A stretch of 64,000 bases of DNA from SHAN690 sp023262195 (GCA_038142005.1 JAYQJE010000001.1:1054001-1118000); one strand, 5' to 3'; shown: positions 1-9,723, counted from the first letter of the stretch. Notes: a model not told the origin generated them from the letters alone. A program made the numbers and translations.

Positions 1-1132
1 CAATGAGCGAATCGCTCAATGAGGAAGCCATATCTATGAAAGAAAAGGTGTTTGAATTGGCGGGTGTAGAATTCAACCTCGATTCTCCAAAACAGCTGGG
101 CGAGATACTCTTTGATCATTTAAAGATTGATGAAAACGCCAAAAAAACCAAAACAGGCCAATATCAAACCAACGAGTCAACGCTTGAAAAACTAGCACAG
201 AAGCACGAGATTATCCCAATCATACTGGATTATCGCAGTGTAAGGAAGCTCAAAAGCACTTATGTCGATAGTCTTCCGCAAATGGTCAATCCAAAAACAG
301 GCAGGGTGCATACCAACTATATGCAGACCGTTGCTGCCACGGGCAGACTTTCGTCCAATAATCCCAATCTTCAAAATATACCCATCCGCACAGATCGTGG
401 TAGAGAGGTGCGCAAAGCGTTTATCCCACGTAATGACGATTATTTAATGCTTGCTGCAGATTATTCGCAAGTTGAGCTCAGAATTATTGCAGCCATCAGC
501 GAAGACGATGGCATGATAAACGCCTTTAAAAATGGCCTTGATATTCACAGGGCTACGGCAGCTAAAGTTTTTGGTGTTGATTTAGACGATGTTACCCGCG
601 ATATGCGAAGCAAGGCCAAGGCGGTAAATTTTGGCATTGCTTATGGCCAAGGCGCCTTCGGTTTAGCCCAGAACTTAGGTATTTCTAGAGGTGAAGCCCG
701 AGAAATCATTGATAGTTATGTAAAACAATTTCCTGGAATCACTAAGTATAAGGAGAGCAGTATTGAGATTGCTCGGAAGACGGGCTATGCAGAAACCATC
801 ATGGGTAGAAGAAGGTACGTGCCGGATATCAACTCAAAAAATCATGTGGTGCGGAGTGCTGCTGAACGCAATGCCATCAACGCTCCCATTCAAGGATCGG
901 CAGCCGATGTGATTAAAGTAGCCATGATTAATCTGCAAAAAGCCTTGAAGAGAAAGGCTTCAAAAGCAAGATGCTATTGCAAGTACATGATGAACTGGTA
1001 TTCGATGCTCATAAATCAGAAGTTGAAGAAATTACACCGATTATCCGCAAGGAGATGGAAAAGGCGCATGAGCTCATTGTGCCACTTGTTGTTGACATTA
1101 GCATTGGCAATAATTGGTTGGAGGCACATTGA
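1..1132 (+). CDS. polA: DNA polymerase I, C-terminal polymerase part (5' end outside window; one frameshift)
   Basis: This is the family A DNA polymerase that fills gaps in replication and excision repair. The fragment opens at the window edge. Motif A is visible as DYSQVELR near residue 155, and motif B (RSKAKAVNFGIAYG) near 200. Motif C, QVHDELVF, appears only after a -1 frameshift at about 947, where ttgaag should probably read ttggaag. With that base restored the protein ends in a normal C-terminus (GNNWLEAH) at 1130-1132; read without it, the tail is non-homologous and runs to 1145. PolA is normally needed, so a sequence error is more likely than a real break. Family assignment is secure. 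Confidence 0.95.
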
Positions 1133-1159
1133 TTTATATGCATAATCAGGATATGTTTG
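1129..1159 (+). promoter_or_regulatory. Bacteroidetes-type promoter for the downstream lipoprotein
   Basis: TTG at 1129-1131, a 20-base spacer, then TATGTTTG at 1152-1159 fit the Bacteroidetes pattern TTG-N(17-23)-TAnnTTTG. It overlaps the polA stop codon and lies 17 bases before the ATG at 1177. Assigned by motif only. Confidence 0.5.
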
Positions 1160-1176
1160 TAGTAATCCGGAGAGAT

Positions 1177-2074
1177 ATGAAATATTTTACCCTAGCCTTA
1201 TGTGTGTTTTTACTTGCCAGTTGCGGTGGCGGTGCTGAAGAAAAAACTTCGGGTGTAAAAAGAGACACCAACTCCAGCGATAGCGTTGAGTTTTTAGAAG
1301 TGATGTGGTAGAGCGTGCAACGCGGGTTTTTTACGCCATGCCTTCGCACTTGGAGTTATCAACCATGATTAAGTCAACCGGGGGAGAATTTCAAAAAGAT
1401 TTGATGCATGATCCGCAAAAAGCAAACACCTATCAATCTACCATGAAGCGTGCATTGGCACTTGGGGTTTATGGGGCAGACTTAAGCTACTCAGCCGTTT
1501 ACGAGCAACAAAACGAAGCCCTGAAATATTTGGCTGCCACGAAAAGAATTGGAGAATCTATCGGGATTCAAGAAGCTTTCTCAGCCAATTTTATTGAACG
1601 TGCCAACGCTAATCTTGATAATAGAGATTCTATGTTGGCTATTATGACCGAAATGTATTGGGAATCGAACAGTCAGCTCGAGGAAGAGAGCCGCGAACAC
1701 ATTTCATTGTTGGTTATGGCTGGAGGTTGGATTGAAGGACTTTACCTCGCCTGTAAACTCACTAAAGATGTCACCACGGTAGACATCACCGATCGAATTG
1801 CAGAACAAAAGTTTGCAGCCGATCAGCTCACAGAAATGTTTGATGTTTACAGCGAAGACGACTACATGATTGAGGAGTCTTACGAAATGTTTAAACCATT
1901 GCTTGCGAAGTTTGGTGAGTTAAATGTGGAGATATCAAACTCGAGCATATCGAAAGATGAATCTTCAGGTGTGCATACCATAGGTGGTGAAACAAAGTCG
2001 AACTGCCAGCAGAAACGCTTGAAGAGATTAAGAAGGAAACTTTTGCGCTTCGTCAAAAACTAATTGAACCATGA
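1177..2074 (+). CDS. Hypothetical lipoprotein (two frameshifts)
   Basis: I do not recognise a named family. The start at 1177 gives a lipoprotein signal, MKYFTLALCVFLLASC, with a lipobox LASC, followed by a Gly/Ser/Thr-rich linker. The rest is mostly helical and acidic, with no catalytic motif I can name. Two -1 frameshifts are inferred, near 1297-1300 (gaagtg for gaaagtg) and near 1994-1996 (acaaag for acaaaag). Repairing both gives about 299 residues ending in LRQKLIEP at 2072-2074. The stop overlaps the next ATG at 2071, so the two genes are probably co-transcribed and translationally coupled. Likely anchored in the cell envelope. Confidence 0.7.
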
Positions 2075-2511
2075 TAAAGCTTAGTACTTATTTCATGGCC
2101 ATTGCATTTGTAATGTTGGCCGCAACCAGCACTCAAGCTCAATGTAAAATGTTCACAAAAAAGAAGTGCATGAATACGCTTGCCGAGTACACCAGCAATG
2201 GGCAGTATAATGGTGCGGTAATGTTTGAGGGAGAGGAAGCCACATTGATGCAAACCTTTTATTCTGGTAAAAACTACAAGCTGGTAGTTTGTGCTCATCC
2301 TGCCATCAGTGATGGGATGTACTTTGAAATCAATGACTACAGAGGAAATCCAATCTACTCTAATGAGGATTCAGGAAATCCAGAGTTTGAGTTTAATGTA
2401 CAATCGACACAACAGCTTAAAATTCGCATCGTAGTTCCCGATCAAAATAAAGAAGCGCAGATCAAAAAAAATGGATGCGTATCGGTGTTGGTTGGGTTTC
2501 AAGAAAACTAA
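2071..2511 (+). CDS. Hypothetical secreted protein, 146 aa
   Basis: An N-terminal signal peptide (about residues 1-24, ending in STQAQ) is followed by a small domain with three or four cysteines, including CKMFTKKKC just after the predicted cleavage site. The remainder looks like a beta-rich fold binding or sitting in the periplasm or outside. I do not recognise the family. The ATG overlaps the stop of the lipoprotein upstream, and the two seem to form a small envelope operon between polA and yicC. Function unknown. Confidence 0.7.
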   Translation: MIKLSTYFMAIAFVMLAATSTQAQCKMFTKKKCMNTLAEYTSNGQYNGAVMFEGEEATLMQTFYSGKNYKLVVCAHPAISDGMYFEINDYRGNPIYSNEDSGNPEFEFNVQSTQQLKIRIVVPDQNKEAQIKKNGCVSVLVGFQEN

Positions 2512-2559
2512 CCCCAATTTTCACGGGCGGGTACTTGCTTGAACCTCTATTTTCGCTTC

Positions 2560-3442
2560 ATGACTTTTTCAATGACAGGTTATGGCAAACATGCCGACAC
2601 CTTAAAAAGGGCGCAATATCACTGTTGAGCTAAGAACACTCAACGGCAAACAGGCAGACATCAACCTGAGAATGCCTTCCATTTATCGCGAAATTGAATT
2701 CGAGCTTCGAGACATGCTTTCGGCTGGATTAAACCGAGGCAAGATCGATCTTTCCATACAAAGAGAACTTGCTCCAGGTGAGTCGCAGAGCTCTATTAAC
2801 CAGGCTTTAGCAAAGCAGTATTCGGTTCAACTTAAAAAGACAGAGACCGAATTGGGCTTAATCAGCTCGGATGAAGCGCACTTGCGAATAATTATGAGCA
2901 TGCCCGATGTATTCACCACCGAGCCGGATACCCTTACTGAAGAAGAGAAGTTACTGCTTAAATCATTGGTGCAGTCTTGCGTGGAGCGATGTATGGCTTT
3001 TAGAAAACAAGAGGGAGAAAAGTTGGCTGATGTGCTAAAGCAAGGGGTTGAATCCATTCTAGACAAGTTGAAGCAGGTAGAGCCTTTTGAAAAAGGCAGG
3101 ATAGAACGCATCAAGAATCGAATTAATGGGAATCTAACGGAAGGTCTTTCTGATCATGGCAGCATCGATAAAGATCGTTTCGAACAAGAGTTGATTTATT
3201 ACCTTGAGAAGATTGACATCACCGAGGAGAAGGTTAGGCTCAAAGCACACTGCGATTTCTTCTTGAAAACATTGGCCGAAGAAGAAGTGAAAGGAAAAAA
3301 ACTAAGCTTCATTTCACAAGAAATGGGTCGAGAAATTAATACGCTCGGCAGTAAGGCCCAGCACACTGATATTCAGAAGTTAGTCGTGGGAATGAAAGAT
3401 GAGTTGGAGAAAATTAAGGAACAAGTACTGAACGTATTATAG
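2560..3442 (+). CDS. YicC/YloC family endoribonuclease (one frameshift)
   Basis: The repaired protein (about 293 residues) begins MTFSMTGYGK, the hallmark start of YicC/YloC proteins, then ITVELRTLNGKQADINLR, and ends with the conserved C-terminal block EMGREINTLGSKAQ. Family members are RNA-binding endoribonucleases linked to small-RNA turnover and stationary-phase survival. An extra A in the aaaaa run at 2604-2608 separates the first 16 codons from the rest; the long frame then runs to 3442. Position just upstream of gmk is the common bacterial order, with a 3-base gap, which supports both the identity and co-transcription. Confidence 0.88.
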
Positions 3443-3445
3443 GCC

Positions 3446-4013
3446 TTGGAAACAAAAGCAATCATATTTTCCGCTCCTTCAGGAGCTGGTAAAACAACCA
3501 TCGTGCGTGCCCTGCTCGAGCAAAACTTGCCTATGGAATTTTCCATTTCAGCTACCAGTCGCGAGCCGCGCGGTGCAGAAGAGCACGGTAAGGACTACTA
3601 CTTTCTGGGCATCAATGGATTCAAGCTCGCCATTGACAATGATGAGCTTTTGGAATGGGAAGAAGTGTATCCAAACCAATTTTACGGTACGCTGAACCGT
3701 GAAACGAATAGGATTTGGAAAAGCGGGAAAGCAGTAATCTTTGATGTGGATGTGTATGGCGGTATCGAAATCAAAAAGAAACTTGGGGAAAATGCCCTTT
3801 CAATTTTTGTTAAGCCTCCGAATATGGAAGCCTTAGAGCAACGGCTCACCAATCGTGGAACGGAGACTCAAGAAAAAAATCAAAGTTCGATTAGCCAAGG
3901 CCGAGCAAGAGTTAGCATTGAGTCCAGAGTTTGACTTCATTTTGACCAACGATGATCTGGAATCGGCTATTTATCAGGCTGCTGAGCGTATCAAAGCGTT
4001 TTTGACCAAATGA
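3446..4013 (+). CDS. gmk: Guanylate kinase (one frameshift)
   Basis: Phosphorylates GMP to GDP in guanine nucleotide synthesis. The P-loop is SAPSGAGKTT at residues 9-18, followed by the GMP-binding SREPRGAEEHGKDYYF region. The start is a TTG at 3446, four bases after the yicC stop. One extra A in the seven-A run at 3873-3879 breaks the frame; with it removed the protein continues KIKVRLAKAEQEL and ends ERIKAFLTK at 4011-4013, about 188 residues, normal for the family. The stop overlaps the nadD start as ATGA. The gene is essential in most bacteria, so the break is probably an error. Confidence 0.92.
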
Positions 4014-4594
4014 AAAAGGTCGGGCTTTTTTTTGGATCGTTTAATCCCATACATGTGGGTCACTTAATCATCGCCAACCATTTGGTGGAGCACACGGAGT
4101 TAGACGAGGTTTGGTTTGTAGTTTCTCCTCAAAATCCAGATAAGCAGAAAGCATCGATGCTCGAGGACTATCATAGAATGGCGCTGGTCAGACTGGCAAT
4201 CGAAGACAATCCGAAGTTCAAGGCAAGCAATGTAGAATTTGATTTGCCCAAACCATCCTATACCATTCGCACCTTGGTAGAGCTTAGCGAGCAGCACCCA
4301 AGTTTTGAGTTTGCATTAATAATGGGCGAAGACAACTTACGCTCGCTACACAAATGGAAAAGCCACCAAGAAATAGTGCAGAATCACCACGTGTACGTTT
4401 ATCCTCGAATTAATCAAGAAAAAAAGCCGGAAGGCATCTATGCCAATCATCCATCGATCACCTATGTTGATGCTCCGGTTATGAAGATTTCCGCAAGCCA
4501 CATCAGAAAGTGTATTAAGGATTCAAAAAGCGTGGAATACATGCTCACCGAGCCCGTATATCAATACGTGGAGGAGATGCATTTTTATAAGTAG
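4010..4594 (+). CDS. nadD: Nicotinate-nucleotide adenylyltransferase
   Basis: Transfers AMP from ATP to nicotinate mononucleotide in NAD synthesis. The nucleotidyltransferase signature GSFNPIHVGH is at residues 9-18, and the C-terminal ISASHIRKCI (around 160-169) matches the family's ISxTxIR block. Length of 194 residues is typical. It overlaps gmk by four bases (ATGA) and is the last gene of the yicC-gmk-nadD run. No frame problem. Confidence 0.95.
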   Translation: MKKVGLFFGSFNPIHVGHLIIANHLVEHTELDEVWFVVSPQNPDKQKASMLEDYHRMALVRLAIEDNPKFKASNVEFDLPKPSYTIRTLVELSEQHPSFEFALIMGEDNLRSLHKWKSHQEIVQNHHVYVYPRINQEKKPEGIYANHPSITYVDAPVMKISASHIRKCIKDSKSVEYMLTEPVYQYVEEMHFYK

Positions 4595-4617
4595 AGCAAT
4601 GCAGAAAGTGTTGCTCT
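4593..4617. terminator. Hairpin in the convergent nadD/paaE gap
   Basis: AGAGCAA (4593-4599) pairs with TTGCTCT (4611-4617) around an 11-base loop. It sits where nadD and paaE transcription converge, so it could end both transcripts. There is no clear T tract, so the terminator call is weak. Confidence 0.35.
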
Positions 4618-5692
4618 AAACCTCATCAAAGTTTACGGTTACTTCTTCAGTCGTAGGGTGTGCCTGGCAGGTTAGAATAAATCCACGCTCAACCTCATCG
4701 GGTTCTAGGCTATAGTTTACGTCCATCGCCACTTCTCCAGAATCTAGTTTAGCTCGACACGTGGCGCAAACACCTCCCTTGCATGCAAAGGGTAGATCCG
4801 CCCCATTTTTTAGCGCTACATCAAGAATATTGGTGTCTTCGCTTTGCATATCAAACTCTGTGGCCATTCCATCCAAAATGATGGTCACCTTGGCTTTGAT
4901 GTTTTCTCTACCAGTATGCACTTTTTCGCCTTTGCGCTCCGCTAGTTGCTGAGGAGAAGCAAATAACTCAAAGTGCACATTCTTTCGATCAACGCCAGCG
5001 GATTCCATTGCATCACGCACGGCATCAATCATAGGGGCAGGCCCACAAATGAATACCTCATCAATTCCTTCGGGTTGGATAAAGTATTTGAAAAATGTAT
5101 CACACTTTTCGCCATTGATGTGACCTTGCAGAAATGGATATTCATTCGCCTCACGACTCAAAACATGGAATACGCGTAGTCGCTCCATGTATTCATTCTT
5201 TAAGTCTTCAATCTCTTCTCTGAAGATAATTGAACCCGTGTTTTTATTGCCGTAAATAAGGGTGAATTCACTTTTGGGTTCCTTGGCTAAGACGGTTTTC
5301 ATATGCGCCATCACGGGTGTAATGCCGCTACCTGCAGCAAAAGCCACGTAGTGCTTTTCATTTTCAGGATTTATTTCGGTATAAAACCTGCCCAGCGGAG
5401 TCATCACTTCCAGTTCATCGCCCACGTTGAGCTTTTCGTTCGCATAGGTAGAAAAAAGACCGCCTTCCACTTTTTTGATGGCTACTCTCAGATCATTATC
5501 AAGCGGACTGGTACAGATGGAGTAATTCCTACGGATTTGTTCCCCATTTATATCGAGCTTAAATGTGAGGTACTGCCCTTGTATGAAGTTGTACTCATCT
5601 TGGAGTTCGGTTGGGACATCAAAGGCAACAGAAACTGTATCTTCGGTCTCCCTTCTAACATCGCTTACACGGAGCTTATGGAATTTGGGCAT
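4616..5692 (-). CDS. paaE: Phenylacetyl-CoA epoxidase reductase subunit PaaE
   Basis: Passes electrons from NADPH through FAD and a plant-type 2Fe-2S centre to the di-iron oxygenase PaaA. In order: an FAD-binding reductase domain with RRNYSICTSP near residue 54, an NAD-binding domain (AAGSGITPVMAH near 117; ICGPAPMIDA near 225), and a C-terminal ferredoxin domain with cluster cysteines in ACKGGVCATC and a final LTC. The length of 358 residues matches PaaE/PaaK. It is transcribed away from paaA, unusual because paaE normally closes a paaABCDE operon. Confidence 0.93.
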   Translation of the reverse strand: MPKFHKLRVSDVRRETEDTVSVAFDVPTELQDEYNFIQGQYLTFKLDINGEQIRRNYSICTSPLDNDLRVAIKKVEGGLFSTYANEKLNVGDELEVMTPLGRFYTEINPENEKHYVAFAAGSGITPVMAHMKTVLAKEPKSEFTLIYGNKNTGSIIFREEIEDLKNEYMERLRVFHVLSREANEYPFLQGHINGEKCDTFFKYFIQPEGIDEVFICGPAPMIDAVRDAMESAGVDRKNVHFELFASPQQLAERKGEKVHTGRENIKAKVTIILDGMATEFDMQSEDTNILDVALKNGADLPFACKGGVCATCRAKLDSGEVAMDVNYSLEPDEVERGFILTCQAHPTTEEVTVNFDEV

Positions 5693-5711
5693 AGGTATTT
5701 TTTGTGAGGAT

Positions 5712-5719
5712 CAAATTTA
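5712..5719 (-). promoter_or_regulatory. -10 (-7) element upstream of paaE
   Basis: Read on the minus strand this is TAAATTTG, a perfect TAnnTTTG box 20 bases before the paaE ATG. No good TTG box was found at the usual distance, so only the proximal element is claimed. Confidence 0.4.
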
Positions 5720-5842
5720 ACATTACCGACTTTTTAAGCAGAGAACAATTCTTGTTTCGAGTCTGTTTTTACCATGATTTTAGTCATCGCGATTGCTCTT
5801 TGGGCAGTTGAGATTTATATTCGTAATCATACAAGAGAACTT

Positions 5843-6790
5843 ATGTCAGAGAAAGATCTAGAGAAAATATTTCAAGATAAAGTAGACAACGAAGTCAAGA
5901 TTGAGCCAAAGGATTGGATGCCCGATGCTTATAGAAAAACTTTAGTAAGGCAAATTTCACAACATGCACACAGTGAGGTGGTGGGCATGCTGCCTGAGGC
6001 AAATTGGATTACCCGAGCTCCGAGCCTAACAAGAAAAGTGGCGCTCTTGGCAAAAATTCAAGACGAAGCAGGCCATGGTTTGTATCTCTACAGTGCTTGC
6101 GAAACGCTCGGTGTTGAGCGTGATGATACCATTGAGGATTTACATTCAGGCAAGGCAAAATACTCTTCAATTTTCAACTATCCTACGCTCACTTGGGCTG
6201 ACATTGGTGCCATTGGTTGGTTGGTAGACGGAGCCGCAATTATGAATCAAGTTCCATTGTGTCGATGCAGTTTTGGTCCATACAGTAGAGCGATGATTCG
6301 GGTTTGCAAGGAAGAAAGCTTTCATCAGCGCCAGGGCTACAGCATTATGCTTAAAATGGCTCAAGGTACAGCCGAGCAAAAGCGCATGGCGCAAGATGCC
6401 ATAAATAGATGGTGGTGGCCAGCATTGATGATGTTTGGACCAAATGATTCAGACTCTGAGCACTCGGCACAAAGCATGAAGTGGAAAATCAAGCGCTTCA
6501 GCAATGATGAATTAAGACAGCGTTTCTTGGATATGACCGTGCCTCAATGTCACCTTTTAGGGTGTGAAGTTCCAGATCCGGACCTCAAGTTCAATGAGGA
6601 GACCGGCCATTGGGAAATGGGTGAAATCGATTGGGATGAGTTTTGGAACGTTGTGAAAGGTAATGGAAAGTGCAATCGCGAGCGATTGAGAGCTAGAAAA
6701 GGTGCCTATGACAATGGCGAATGGGTAAGAGAGGCAGCACTAGCTTACGCAGAAAAGAAACGCAAACGAAAAGCAGCCGCAGCGGCCTAA
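5843..6790 (+). CDS. paaA: Phenylacetyl-CoA epoxidase catalytic subunit PaaA
   Basis: Di-iron oxygenase subunit that epoxidises the ring of phenylacetyl-CoA. The frame is open back to an ATG at 5774, but that gives a spurious hydrophobic leader; the ATG at 5843 (MSEKDLEKIF) fits the family and gives 315 residues. Di-iron ligand blocks are visible as AKIQDEAGHGLYLY (about 73-86) and CKEESFHQRQGY (about 156-167). The conserved WWWPALMMFGPND block follows. PaaB lies 21 bases downstream; paaC and paaD are not here. Confidence 0.95.
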   Translation: MSEKDLEKIFQDKVDNEVKIEPKDWMPDAYRKTLVRQISQHAHSEVVGMLPEANWITRAPSLTRKVALLAKIQDEAGHGLYLYSACETLGVERDDTIEDLHSGKAKYSSIFNYPTLTWADIGAIGWLVDGAAIMNQVPLCRCSFGPYSRAMIRVCKEESFHQRQGYSIMLKMAQGTAEQKRMAQDAINRWWWPALMMFGPNDSDSEHSAQSMKWKIKRFSNDELRQRFLDMTVPQCHLLGCEVPDPDLKFNEETGHWEMGEIDWDEFWNVVKGNGKCNRERLRARKGAYDNGEWVREAALAYAEKKRKRKAAAAA

Positions 6791-6811
6791 TATATTATAC
6801 ACCACTAATCT

Positions 6812-7102
6812 ATGTCATCAAAGAAAAATTGGCCTCTATGGGAGGTGTTTATAAGAAGCAAGGCTGGTCTTAATCATCGGCATTCTGGGAGTTTACATGC
6901 AGCTGACGCTGATATGGCACTTGAAATGGCGAGAGACGTTTATACTCGGAGAAACGAAGGGGTAAGTATTTGGGTGGTTGAATCAAATAACATTCACGCT
7001 TCTGACCCCGATGCCAAGGATGCGCTTTTCGATCCGGCAAACGATAAAATTTATAGACATCCTACGTTCTATGAGCTTCCTGACGAAGTGAAGCATATGT
7101 AA
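6812..7102 (+). CDS. paaB: Phenylacetyl-CoA epoxidase subunit PaaB
   Basis: Small subunit needed for assembly and activity of the phenylacetyl-CoA epoxidase. The 96-residue protein starts WPLWEVFIRSKAGLNHRHSG after a short leader, the typical PaaB signature, and ends with the HPTFYELPDEVKHM block. It follows paaA closely and converges with the photolyase gene 17 bases later, so any paaC/paaD must lie elsewhere in the genome. Confidence 0.95.
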   Translation: MSSKKNWPLWEVFIRSKAGLNHRHSGSLHAADADMALEMARDVYTRRNEGVSIWVVESNNIHASDPDAKDALFDPANDKIYRHPTFYELPDEVKHM

Positions 7103-7119
7103 CCAAGTTAAGGCTACTA

Positions 7120-8422
7120 TCAGCTCAGCGCTTCTTTATACGTATTAATGGCCCGTTCGCGGGCCTTTTTATGATCAACAATTGGTTCAGGGTAGGAATC
7201 TTTTTCAAACTCCGGCACCCACTTTCGTATGTAATGTTTTCCAGGGTCAAATTTATCAGTCTGCAGATACGGATTGAAAACTCGAAAGTACGGGGCTGCG
7301 TCTACACCACTGCCCGAGGCCCACTGCCAGCCACCGTTGTTTGATGCGAGTTCAAAATCAATCAACTTTCTAGCGAAGTAAGCCTCACCCCAGCGCCAAT
7401 CAACCAAGAGGTGCTTGGTGAGGAAGCTGGCCACAATCATGCGCACGGTTGTGCATGAAGCCCGTTTCATTCAATTCGCGCATACCGGCATCTACAATAG
7501 GATACCCAGTTTTTCCATCACACCAAGCCTGAAACTCTTCCTCATTATTCCTCCAAGGAATTTGATCATATTTTGACCGGAAGCTGCGCTCAACCACATG
7601 AGGAAAATGCCACAGAATCATTTGGTAGAAATCTCTCCAGATCAGCTCATTTAGCCACTTTTTACTGTGCGTTTCTCCCATTCGAGTCAATGCGCGAATA
7701 CTCACCGTGCCAAATCGAAGGTGTACGGAAATTCTAGTTGTGCCTCGGGTTGATGGAATATCCCTTTTGTCGGCATATGCCTTGAGCGTCTTCGCATCTA
7801 TTTCTGAATTGCTCCAATCTTCTTCATGTGGTTCAAACCCCATTGACTCTAATGTGAGTAGGTCTTGATTCTCAGAAGAAGCAAAATGATCGAAGTATTC
7901 TTCCGTTGGATATGACTTGAAGAAATAGTCATTTGCTTTTTCACGCCATTTTCGTGCGTAAGGCGAATAGACCGTATAGGGAGTGCCATCGTTTTTTAGG
8001 ACCTCGTCTTTTTCAAAAATCACATGGTCTTTAAACGCTCTGAATCGTAGGTCTTTGCTCTGATATAATTCAAATATGGCCTTGTCTCTTTCTCGTGCAT
8101 ATGGCTCGTAGTCACGGTTGGCATAGAGCCCAGAGATATAGTGATTTGAGAGAAGTTTTTTATGGATCTCTAACGGAATGCCATAGAATACCCAAAGGTC
8201 TGAACCCAATTGGTTTAGTTCCTTTTTGAGGCGTTCAATTTGTCGGTAAATAAAGGTGACCCTTCGGTCGTCCTTGTCTTCCAGTTTGGATAAGATATTT
8301 TGATCGAAAATAAAAATGGGCTGAATATTTTCACCGCTCTTTAGCGCGTGATACAAACCTGCGTTGTCTTGGAGTCTAAAATCTCTTCTAAACCAAAATA
8401 GCGCGATTTCTTTGCTTGCCAT
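7120..8422 (-). CDS. Photolyase/cryptochrome family flavoprotein (one frameshift)
   Basis: Blue-light flavoprotein of the DNA photolyase/cryptochrome family, either repairing cyclobutane pyrimidine dimers or acting as a photosensor. The N-terminal antenna domain starts IALFWFRRDFRLQDNAGL; the FAD domain has TRGTTRISVHLRFGTVSIR, ELIWRDFYQMIL and GYPIVDAGMRELNETGFMHN. A 2-base loss (or 1-base gain) near 7440-7446 breaks the conserved MHNRVRM motif; the second part, RMIVASFLTKHLLVDWRWGE onward, lies in another frame. Repaired length is about 434 residues, close to class I CPD photolyases. It is the last gene of the light-response run, 2 bases after the flavin-reductase-like gene. Confidence 0.9.
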
Positions 8423-8424
8423 AC

Positions 8425-9036
8425 TTATGGTTTCGCGTATTCCTTTTTTGTAAGAAATTGATGTGTGTGGTATGCGCTGAGTCCAGAGGCTAAAATGGTT
8501 TGCGCTTTGGTGGTGTTTACGCTTCCATCTTCGTGAATGAGATCTGGAGAAATATCCACCAGCTTTATCTCACCAACAATCAACCTTGTGCCGTTCTTTT
8601 TGATTAGGTGCTCTTCCACTAAAGTCAATCCTAGTTTTATAGGCGATGCCTTTACAAAAGGCGCTTCAAAGTCTGCAATGAATTCTTTTTCCAAGCCTAC
8701 GGTGTTGAATTCATCCTGCTCGGCATCATACTTTGCAGAAGTTTGGTGAGCTTGGTCAAGAATGGGTTCTGAAATCAGATTGACCGTGTAGTGCTTATTC
8801 TCTAAAATGTTTTCGTACGTATCTCTGCGCACAGTTGTTGGCCTTAGTATAAAACCGAGCAATGGAGGTTTTGCCCCAATGTGCACCAATGAATTGAATA
8901 GACCAATATTGCCAATTCCTTCAACGTTTTGTGTACCAATGAGTACCGCGCTCCTTGGACCGCTGATCGTATTGAAAAGTGTGGTCCAATAACGTCCTTC
9001 TGCGTTTTCCCAATTCTCAGGTGTAAATTGTGTCAT
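8425..9036 (-). CDS. Flavin reductase-like (DIM6/NTAB) FMN-binding protein
   Basis: A 203-residue protein of the flavin reductase-like domain family, which binds FMN in a split-barrel fold. Motifs include SGPRSAVLIGTQNVEGIGNI near residue 25, GFILRPTTVRRDTYENI near 60 and a VGEIKLVDI strand near 153. Substrate unknown. It sits between the SDR and photolyase genes with gaps of 2-3 bases, so it is surely in the same transcript. A role supplying or using reduced flavin or pterin for the photolyase is a guess from context only. Confidence 0.82.
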   Translation of the reverse strand: MTQFTPENWENAEGRYWTTLFNTISGPRSAVLIGTQNVEGIGNIGLFNSLVHIGAKPPLLGFILRPTTVRRDTYENILENKHYTVNLISEPILDQAHQTSAKYDAEQDEFNTVGLEKEFIADFEAPFVKASPIKLGLTLVEEHLIKKNGTRLIVGEIKLVDISPDLIHEDGSVNTTKAQTILASGLSAYHTHQFLTKKEYAKP

Positions 9037-9039
9037 TGT

Positions 9040-9723
9040 CTATCTAAGTCTGCTCATTCCTCCATCCACACCGATTACTTGACCCGATATCCAAACGCCA
9101 TTTTCTGATACCAGATGCACAGCAAGAGAAGCGATATCTTCTGGCCTGCCAATCTTTTTAAGCGGGTGTCTAGCTTCACTGACTTCTCGTTTTTTATCAT
9201 TCGAGACTAACGACTCGGCTAATGGCGTATCTGTGAGACTTGGTGCTATGGCATTTACTCTGATATCGGGAGCGTATTCCGCAGCCAGAGATCGTGTCAA
9301 CCCTTCAAGTGCACCTTTCGCTGAGGCTACGCTCGCATGAAATGGCATACCTTGACTTACAGCCACGGTGCTAAACAATACCACTGAGCCATTACCCTTC
9401 TTTAGTGCTGGCAGTGTGGCCTGAATTGTTTTTATGGCACCATATACATTGAGCTCCATGTCTTGCTTGAAGAGCTCGATATCCATTCGATGAAATGGCT
9501 TCAGATTGATGGATCCTGGACAAAAAATAAGGCCATTCAATTCCTCAAAGTCCTCGAGTTCGCTCACATCTTGTGTAACATCCAATTCTATATGTTCGAT
9601 GGGTAAATGACTGATTTCCGAATTTGAACGGGATGCTACGATTACTTCGTGACCTCCTTCGAGCAGTATTTCGGTGCAAGCCTTACCAATTCCTTTGCTT
9701 CCTCCTACAACAAGATATTTCAT
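9040..9723 (-). CDS. SDR-family protein next to folE/PTPS, lacking the usual catalytic Tyr
   Basis: A 227-residue short-chain dehydrogenase/reductase with the dinucleotide-binding GGSKGIGKA at 7-15 and the C-terminal GQVIGVDGGMSRLR block. In a standard SDR the active site reads S-x12-Y-x3-K. Here the segment is FSTVAVSQGMPFHASVASAK, so the position four before Lys is Val, not Tyr. It overlaps folE by one base and follows the PTPS gene, so a sepiapterin-reductase-like step is possible, but the missing Tyr argues for a changed reaction. Function is inferred from neighbours only. Confidence 0.85.
   Translation of the reverse strand: MKYLVVGGSKGIGKACTEILLEGGHEVIVASRSNSEISHLPIEHIELDVTQDVSELEDFEELNGLIFCPGSINLKPFHRMDIELFKQDMELNVYGAIKTIQATLPALKKGNGSVVLFSTVAVSQGMPFHASVASAKGALEGLTRSLAAEYAPDIRVNAIAPSLTDTPLAESLVSNDKKREVSEARHPLKKIGRPEDIASLAVHLVSENGVWISGQVIGVDGGMSRLR

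Noticed and set aside
937..1132. Programmed ribosomal frameshifting as the cause of the polA and other breaks
   Set aside because: No slippery heptamer plus downstream structure is shared among the sites; both gains and losses occur, mostly in plain homopolymers, which fits sequence error.
5774..5842. Upstream extension of paaA giving a membrane leader
   Set aside because: PaaA is a soluble enzyme; the ATG at 5843 matches the family start.
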